Source: Arthrobacter sp. Leaf137 (GTDB taxonomy: Bacteria > Actinomycetota > Actinomycetes > Actinomycetales > Micrococcaceae). From it: 64,000 nt of DNA. The translations under genes and the position numbers were made by a program. Shown piece after piece: positions 59,063 through 64,000 of this stretch. The DNA lies in NCBI RefSeq assembly GCF_001423525.1, contig NZ_LMOI01000002.1:25109-89108 (forward strand), given 5' to 3'. Each line of letters begins with the position of its first letter. Position 1 is the first letter of the stretch. The notes beneath the pieces were generated by a model. That model was not told the DNA's origin. It saw nothing but the letters and a program-made list of their open reading frames with translations, and did no database searches.

Positions 59063-60004
59063 TCATCCGGCGCTGTCCCTGCCGGAGTCCGTCGTTCCCC
59101 GCTCCGGGTGCCGTGCGCGGCCGGCGTGGTGGGTCCCGCCGTCGTGATGTGCGCCGGTGTGATCTGCGCCGCGGGTGTGCGTCCCGCCGTCGTGATCCGC
59201 ACCGCGGTGATCTGCGCCGCGGGGGTGCGCCCCGCCGTCGTGGTGCATGGCGTCTGACACAGCGTCACGCACCACGGGATGCTCAAACGTAGGCGCGGGC
59301 CCCGCGTGCTCCCGGCGTCGAATCAGGTGGAACATACGGTGGGCCAGGATGACGAACCCCACCCAGGCCAGGCCCAGCGTCCAGCCGGCAATAACATCGG
59401 TCAACCAGTGGTGGCCCAGGAAAACCCTGCTCAGGCCCATGGACACAATGAAGACGGTACCCGCGGTGATGGCCGTGACGCGCGCGCTGAGGACCTGGAA
59501 CTGCAGGCAGATGATGTACACCAGCACGCCGATCACCACTGTGGTGTTGAGGGTGTGCCCGCTGGGAAACGACGGTGAGTCTTCGTAGGGCGGAACAGCT
59601 TCGGAGTGGTCCGGCCGGGTCCGGCCCACCAGCCGCTTGCCCAAGGTGGTGGCCGCGGTGGAAACCGCGGCTGCACCGCCCACAAGGAGGAGCGGGCGCC
59701 ACGACCTGCTAAGGAAGGTCAGCCACGCGGTGAGGAGCGTGGCGAGGATGGGCATGCCGATGCCGCCGCCAATGTTGGTGAAGCCCGTGACGAATGCATC
59801 AAGTCCGGGATTGCGCAGTGACTGGGCGTAGTCCAGGGCGGGGATATCAAGGCTCGCAAGACCTTCATCATCCACCACGTCCGAATACACTTCGGCACCC
59901 AGGAGGGCCATGGCGACAATCAGGGTTCCGCCCACCGCCATGGTCAGCCACAAGGCGGCATACGGTTTGATCCAACGGTCCACGCGGTCCCGAACGGTAC
60001 TCAC
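59063..60004 (-). CDS. PAP2 family phosphatase with His-rich repeat tail
   Basis: 313 residues, about six membrane helices. The three PAP2 signature motifs are present: KRLVGRTRP, PSFPSGHT and SRVFLGHHWLTDVIAG. These enzymes dephosphorylate lipid phosphates such as undecaprenyl pyrophosphate. After the last helix and a basic segment, the final about 60 residues are two and a half copies of a 16-residue unit (HDGGTHTRGADHTGA-like), rich in His, Asp and Gly. It might bind metal ions. Start GTG with GGGGAGGCG upstream. Divergent from tadA. Confidence 0.88.
   Translation of the reverse strand: MSTVRDRVDRWIKPYAALWLTMAVGGTLIVAMALLGAEVYSDVVDDEGLASLDIPALDYAQSLRNPGLDAFVTGFTNIGGGIGMPILATLLTAWLTFLSRSWRPLLLVGGAAAVSTAATTLGKRLVGRTRPDHSEAVPPYEDSPSFPSGHTLNTTVVIGVLVYIICLQFQVLSARVTAITAGTVFIVSMGLSRVFLGHHWLTDVIAGWTLGLAWVGFVILAHRMFHLIRRREHAGPAPTFEHPVVRDAVSDAMHHDGGAHPRGADHRGADHDGGTHTRGADHTGAHHDGGTHHAGRARHPERGTTDSGRDSAG
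59129..59250 (-). repeat. 48-bp tandem repeats encoding the His-rich tail
   Basis: About 2.5 imperfect units, each encoding a 16-residue HDGG-H-RGADH-GA pattern at the end of the PAP2 gene. Confidence 0.75.
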
Positions 60005-60050
60005 GGCGCCTCCCCGGCATTCAGTACGCAGGCTTACTATCCCCCGAAAC

Positions 60051-60056
60051 TATCAT
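60051..60056 (+). promoter_or_regulatory. -10 element for leaderless tadA mRNA
   Basis: TATCAT, 6 nt before the ATG at 60063. Confidence 0.4.
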
Positions 60057-60062
60057 TGAGCC

Positions 60063-60569
60063 ATGGTCTCCGCATCGAACAGTTACGACGAGTGGATGGG
60101 CCTCGCCCTGGCGGAGGCCCGCGCGGCGCTCGCTACCGGCGATGTCCCCATTGGCGCCGTGGTGCTGGGGCCCGACGGCGAGGTGCTGGGTTCCGGACGG
60201 AACCAGCGGGAAGAGCTTGGGGACCCCACCGCCCATGCCGAGGTTGTGGCCATCCGCCAGGCTGCTGAGCGGCTGCGGGAACTGGCACGGCTCGCCGGCG
60301 GCCCGGACGACGGGTGGCGGTTGTCCGACTGCACGCTGGTGGTCACGCTGGAACCGTGCGCGATGTGTGCCGGCGCGATCGTCCTGGCCCGGATCCCCCG
60401 GGTGGTGTTCGGCGCCTGGGACGAGAAGGCGGGCGCCGCGGGGTCCGTGTTCGACATTCTCCGCGAGCGGCGGCTCAACCACTGGGTGGAGGTCTACCCG
60501 GGCATCCGGGAAGGCGAGAGCTCCGTGCTGCTTCGCGACTTCTTCGCGGATCACCGGACACGGTTGTAG
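60063..60569 (+). CDS. tadA: tRNA-specific adenosine deaminase
   Basis: Deaminates A34 to inosine in tRNA-Arg(ACG). 168 residues. Zinc ligands His58 with catalytic Glu60 (TAHAEV) and Cys99/Cys102 (LEPCAMCAGAI) are all present. The substrate tRNA gene is in the same window at 43143. Leaderless start. Monocistronic: the next gene is convergent. Confidence 0.95.
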   Translation: MVSASNSYDEWMGLALAEARAALATGDVPIGAVVLGPDGEVLGSGRNQREELGDPTAHAEVVAIRQAAERLRELARLAGGPDDGWRLSDCTLVVTLEPCAMCAGAIVLARIPRVVFGAWDEKAGAAGSVFDILRERRLNHWVEVYPGIREGESSVLLRDFFADHRTRL

Positions 60570-60624
60570 CCGCACCGCTTCGGCTGGTGACCAGAGGCTT
60601 CCTTGGCCTTGCCCTGTTCGCGCT

Positions 60625-61707
60625 TTACTCGACGCCCGTCAGCGCACGCACGACGTTCCCGGCCGTCTCCTCCCACCCGGGCAGGAGGCCGCGTGCTTCC
60701 AGGGCCCGGCTGCGCCACTCCTGCTGCAAAGCATGGTCCTCCAGCCATCGCCGAAGGGCCGTGCCGAGAACGGCTGCGTCCGCTTCGCCCCCGTGGGGCA
60801 GCGCAAGCGCCGCCCCCGGAAGGCGCGTGCCGGCGTCGGCATCCTTCAGCCCGGCCAGGTCCAGCGCTTCGACCGCACCGGTCCCCTGCCGGACCACCCC
60901 GGGAACGCCGCGGGCCAGCGACTCAGTGACCACCATGCCAAACGCTTCTTCGCGGGAGACAAGGAGGCTCAGGTCTGCACGGTTCCATTCCGCCTCAAGC
61001 GCATCCCCCGCCAGCTCCCCCGTTAGCTGCACTCTTCCTGCCAGCCCGCTGCGGGCGATGGCTTCCTTCACCAGCCTGGCGTAGGCCGGATCTGCCTGCT
61101 CCGATCCGACCAGCGAGGCCGTCCACTCCAAATCCTGGATGCCTTCGAGTGCTGCCACGGTGAGGAGTTGGTCCTTGTTGGGCAGCAGCGCCGCCACGGC
61201 GAGGAGGTGTGGAGGCCGGGAGCCTGTGGCGGGCGGGGCCGGATCGGCTCCCGGAAGGGCGACCCGAGCGTTGGGAAGGCCGCGCTCCTTCAGGATGGCG
61301 GCCGCACTGCTGCTGGTGCAGATGACACCCGACGCCGCACGGAGTGTCCTTGCTTCTTTCTGCAACGCTTCCCGGCCGGAAGTATCCGGGACGGGCATAT
61401 GCACCAGGACGAAGGTTCGCCGGCCCGCCTTGGCCGCGACTTCGAGCTCGTCCGGGGCGCCGACGGCGACGAGCCCGTCCACCAGCACCACGGCTGACTG
61501 TTGCTCTTGCCCTGATTCCCATGCGCCAAGAATGCTGCCGAACCGGCGTCGTTCCTTGGCGGAAGCGTGGGGCCAGTTCCCTTCGACCGGGAGCACGCAT
61601 ACTTCCCAGCCCAGGCTCTGCATTCCCTCTGCCAGCCTGGCGTTGTAGACGTTACCGCCGGAGCTGTGGCGAATGTTGGCGGGGACCAGCAACCGCACCA
61701 CGGGCAT
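60625..61707 (-). CDS. Glycosyltransferase family 4-like protein
   Basis: 360 residues with a GT-B pattern. The N-terminal Rossmann half has NVYNARLAEGMQSLGWEV. The C-terminal donor domain has VGSEQADPAYARLVKEAI, then REEAFGMVVTESLARGVPGV, which is the E-x7-E-like nucleotide-sugar motif (EAFGMVVTE). It transfers a sugar from an NDP-sugar to an unknown acceptor. The ATG follows the pterin-synthase-like stop by 3 nt, so expression is coupled. No signal peptide. Confidence 0.85.
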   Translation of the reverse strand: MPVVRLLVPANIRHSSGGNVYNARLAEGMQSLGWEVCVLPVEGNWPHASAKERRRFGSILGAWESGQEQQSAVVLVDGLVAVGAPDELEVAAKAGRRTFVLVHMPVPDTSGREALQKEARTLRAASGVICTSSSAAAILKERGLPNARVALPGADPAPPATGSRPPHLLAVAALLPNKDQLLTVAALEGIQDLEWTASLVGSEQADPAYARLVKEAIARSGLAGRVQLTGELAGDALEAEWNRADLSLLVSREEAFGMVVTESLARGVPGVVRQGTGAVEALDLAGLKDADAGTRLPGAALALPHGGEADAAVLGTALRRWLEDHALQQEWRSRALEARGLLPGWEETAGNVVRALTGVE

Positions 61708-61710
61708 GGG

Positions 61711-62106
61711 TCAGGCTTTGAGGTCCAGCGAGAACGTTGCCCAGGCATCCGGATTCTCGCGGAGGGTGACGTCGATCCCGTCCAGGTGGCGGCCGTCGTC
61801 GTCATCGCTGATTTTCTCCGCCACGGCCTGGGCAATGTACTGGGCGAGGGCCTCGGTGGTGCTGAGCTTGCCCTCGAAGTCCGGGTGCTCGTCCAGGTTC
61901 TTGTAGTTCAGTCCGTCAAGGACCTCCTCGATGACGGTTCCGGCGGCGCCGATATCCAGGACGATCGCGTTGTCATTCAGGGCACGACGGCGGAACGCCA
62001 CCTCCGCGACGAACGTTGCGCCGTGCAGGCCCTGGGCAGGTCCGAACGCCTCACGCGGCAGGCTGTGGGCAATCATGAAGTGGCGGCGGACGGTCAGGCT
62101 GAACAT
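61711..62106 (-). CDS. 6-pyruvoyl-tetrahydropterin synthase/QueD-like protein with altered active site
   Basis: 131 residues with the T-fold of the PTPS/QueD family: HFMIAHSL (zinc His14), LHGATF (His28), LNYKNLDEHPDFEGKLSTTE and ALAQYI. Usual members have Cys-x3-His-Gly-His. Here the catalytic Cys position is Ala24 and the second His is Ala30 (HGA instead of HGH). The normal zinc site and thiol chemistry are therefore unlikely to operate unchanged. Shine-Dalgarno GAGGTAA precedes the ATG. It sits between a dehydrogenase-like gene and a glycosyltransferase gene in one direction. Confidence 0.8.
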   Translation of the reverse strand: MFSLTVRRHFMIAHSLPREAFGPAQGLHGATFVAEVAFRRRALNDNAIVLDIGAAGTVIEEVLDGLNYKNLDEHPDFEGKLSTTEALAQYIAQAVAEKISDDDDGRHLDGIDVTLRENPDAWATFSLDLKA

Positions 62107-62187
62107 GGATTACCTCTGGCTCTGTTTGGTGAAGTCGGTCTGGTGTGGTTAATCAGTGGGCGTGGCGTGTACCGGCTGCCGGGTTGT

Positions 62188-63210
62188 TCAGGCCGGTCTT
62201 CCGGGCTGGCGGGCAACGTCCTGCGGGTATTCGATGACGTGGCAGAGGGCTTCAAGGCTTCCATCGGACAGGCCCTGGACCACCTCCGGGAGGTCCTCGA
62301 AGGCCGACTGTCCGGTGAGGAACGCGTCGAAGACAGGGTCGGCGAGCAGCGAGACGGCCAGGTCGAGGCGGTCGGCGTTGGTCCGGCGGTGCCGGCGGGA
62401 CCGGGCCACCATGCCCACCTGGCTTGCCCTGATCGAGAGCCTCCGGGCGTGGAAGTCCTCCCCCAGGGGCACGGTGACCTTCCGGTCGGCATACCAGGAC
62501 ATTTCGATGACGTCCCCGTCGTCGCCCACAAGCTGGAGGCTGCGTTCGAGGCCTGCCTGGGAAGCGGAGCAATGGATCACGATGTCGCAATCGTCAAGGG
62601 CGTCCTCGGGGCTCGTGAACCCGACGCCGATGGTGTCTGCCAGCTTCTTCCGTCCCGGATCCACGTCAACGAGTTGAAGACGCTGAAGCGGGAAGGTGCG
62701 CAGCAGGGTGGCCACCATCCCGCCCACCAGGCCCGCCCCGACGACGGCGACGCGGTCCCCCAGCTTCGGTTCGGCCTCCCACAGGGCATTGATGGCCGTT
62801 TCCACCGTTCCGGTGAGCACGGCTCGCTGTGACGGGACGCCGTCCGGAATTCTCGTGAGGGCGGCCACCGGAACAACGTACCGGTCCTGGTGCGGGCTGA
62901 GGCAGAAAACGCGCTGTCCCTTCCACTCGGCCGGGCCTTCCTCCACGACGCCGACCGACAGGTAACCGAACTTCACCGGGCCGGGGAAATCGCCCTCCTG
63001 GTGCGGGGCGCGCATCTCATCGGCAACCCTGGGCGGCACCGCGCCCCGGTGGACCACCATCTCGGTGCCCCTGCTGATACCGGAGTACAGCGCGCGGACC
63101 ACGGCTTCTCCCGGTTCTGGCGCCGGCAAGTCCTCGGACCGGAGTTCGCCCTGTTCCTTCGCGGTGGTCCAGTAGGCGGTGGCACGCTGCGGCAATTCTG
63201 AATTAGTCAT
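62188..63210 (-). CDS. Zinc-independent MDR-type dehydrogenase-like protein
   Basis: 340 residues. The N-terminal GroES-like part contains SGISRGTE, where alcohol dehydrogenases have the catalytic-zinc Cys; no such ligand is present. The NAD(P) motif is VAVVGAGLVGGMVATLL near 152-168. ETAINALWE and DDCDIVIHCSASQ are further family features. It resembles BchC/threonine-dehydrogenase-like MDR proteins of unknown substrate. It is the first gene of the cluster with the pterin-synthase-like and glycosyltransferase genes (82-nt and 3-nt gaps). Confidence 0.8.
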   Translation of the reverse strand: MTNSELPQRATAYWTTAKEQGELRSEDLPAPEPGEAVVRALYSGISRGTEMVVHRGAVPPRVADEMRAPHQEGDFPGPVKFGYLSVGVVEEGPAEWKGQRVFCLSPHQDRYVVPVAALTRIPDGVPSQRAVLTGTVETAINALWEAEPKLGDRVAVVGAGLVGGMVATLLRTFPLQRLQLVDVDPGRKKLADTIGVGFTSPEDALDDCDIVIHCSASQAGLERSLQLVGDDGDVIEMSWYADRKVTVPLGEDFHARRLSIRASQVGMVARSRRHRRTNADRLDLAVSLLADPVFDAFLTGQSAFEDLPEVVQGLSDGSLEALCHVIEYPQDVARQPGRPA

Positions 63211-63412
63211 CTTGCTGTCGAATCTATCGGGACGGGCGTTCGGGAGGAAGGTCCGACGGCGGGTGTCGCCATTTCAGCACGTCCACGTCTGCAGGGTGGA
63301 GGGCACCTTAGTGATATCCACCTGGCTGGTTCCTTTGCCGGGTTCCACGAGGGCACGGGAGCGAGGGCAGCAGTAGTTTCCTCGCACTTTCAGCCCTGGC
63401 GGTCATATCAGG

Positions 63413-64000
63413 TCAGGTGAGGGAGAGCTCTTGTAGCCAGTGTTCCTGTTGCGGATCAGTGGGCAACTCGAAGGGAGCCGCGTAGAAGACTTCCCAGAGC
63501 GGATCATCCGGGGAGAGATTGCCGGAGGCTACACGGTCCCCCCAAGCGAATTCTTCGTCCAGCAATTCGTCATCCGGTGGATCGGCAAGGAGGTATTCGG
63601 GGCACACCGCAATGCCGGCAAGGATCCGTTGTTCCAGTGAGCCTGTCATGTGCAGCGCGTCAAGAAGTCCGGGTGGCCAATGCGGTGGTTGGGGATCGGG
63701 GTGTTGTGCTGGGTAGTGGCGGCCAGTGGGTGAGGTCCAGCCGGGTGGTTTAGTTTCGGTTGCTGGTGTGGGGGTCCAGCCGCTGCTGTGTTTGAGCCGG
63801 TGATGTTTGGGACAGAGTTGTGCCAGGTTGCTGACTCCTGTTGTCCCGTGGTGGTGCCAGGCGGTGAGGTGGTCGGTGTCGTTGTCTGTGCTGGGGTTGG
63901 TACAGCCGGGGAAGGTGCAGTGCCCGTCGCGCATCCTGATCCAGCGTTTCATCGCCTCCGTCAGCCGGTAACTGGTCCGACCGATCTCCAAGGGCGCACC
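63413..64000 (-). CDS. HNH endonuclease-domain protein, 13E12/DUF222-like (5' partial)
   Basis: The frame runs off the right edge, so only the C-terminal part is seen (about 195 codons). It contains an HNH-type zinc and catalytic module: CTFPGCTNPSTDNDTDHL, then AWHHHGTTGVSNLAQLC and PKHHRLKH. The Cys-x4-Cys and Cys-x2-His pairs would hold zinc. Such proteins are multicopy in Micrococcaceae and often carry an N-terminal DUF222 region, which would lie outside the window. The following 100 residues are Pro/Trp-rich and then acidic. Confidence 0.8.
   Translation of the reverse strand, partial: GAPLEIGRTSYRLTEAMKRWIRMRDGHCTFPGCTNPSTDNDTDHLTAWHHHGTTGVSNLAQLCPKHHRLKHSSGWTPTPATETKPPGWTSPTGRHYPAQHPDPQPPHWPPGLLDALHMTGSLEQRILAGIAVCPEYLLADPPDDELLDEEFAWGDRVASGNLSPDDPLWEVFYAAPFELPTDPQQEHWLQELSLT

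Overview
The window is gene-dense, high-GC DNA with a strong G/C third-position bias. It carries a bacterial proteasome activator (Bpa), actinobacterial-type leaderless promoters, an actinobacterial c-di-AMP riboswitch, GTP-type PEP carboxykinase, DUF2516 and a 13E12/DUF222-like HNH protein. Together these point to a Micrococcaceae actinobacterium of the Arthrobacter/Pseudarthrobacter type; this assignment is inferred from gene content, not from a database search. It looks like ordinary chromosome: no insertion sequence, prophage, CRISPR array or replication origin was seen.

Left part (1-22 kb): a partial methyltransferase; DUF2516 and a PLP trans-sulfuration enzyme facing tmk-holB-lipoprotein hydrolase and tRNA-Thr; a secreted I36-type inhibitor; a three-gene coupled membrane operon that begins with a 35-codon ORF; a type II NADH dehydrogenase-like flavoprotein; an aldo/keto reductase; bpa with a downstream partner gene; cstA-ybdD; a PadR/ABC ATPase/FtsX-permease operon with a 13-bp inverted-repeat operator; a quinone oxidoreductase; tRNA-Ser(TGA).

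Middle part (22-45 kb): a two-domain VOC protein; a 1514-residue secreted nuclease/5'-nucleotidase fusion; a large FAD/NAD(P)-binding protein; a prolyl-oligopeptidase-like enzyme with a GNAT gene; tRNA-Ser(GCT); an MFS transporter that overlaps a RecQ helicase tail-to-tail; manB; nsrR-hmp for nitric oxide sensing and detoxification; pckG with palindromic operators upstream; tRNA-Arg(ACG); a disulfide-oxidoreductase-like flavoprotein.

Right part (45-64 kb): an operon of a pseudo-ABC-ATPase, a YhgE/Pip membrane protein and a TetR repressor, with a 16-bp palindrome placed between the -35 and -10 elements; an EamA transporter; a LysR regulator; SixA; a winged-helix regulator with an unusually structured AT-rich upstream region; a frameshifted secreted-domain gene; a two-component system; a c-di-AMP riboswitch ahead of a cell-wall hydrolase; upp; a PAP2 phosphatase with a His-rich repeat tail; tadA, whose expected substrate tRNA-Arg(ACG) is also in the window; and a three-gene cluster (dehydrogenase, pterin-synthase-like protein, glycosyltransferase) whose pterin-synthase member lacks key catalytic residues.

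The most interesting candidates are this pterin-like/glycosyltransferase cluster, the pseudo-ATPase/YhgE operon, the hairpin that buries the bpa start codon, the small-ORF membrane operon and the nested inverted repeats at 53.1-53.2 kb. At least twelve genes appear to be transcribed without a 5' leader, most with TAGGCT or a close variant exactly 6 nt before the start codon.
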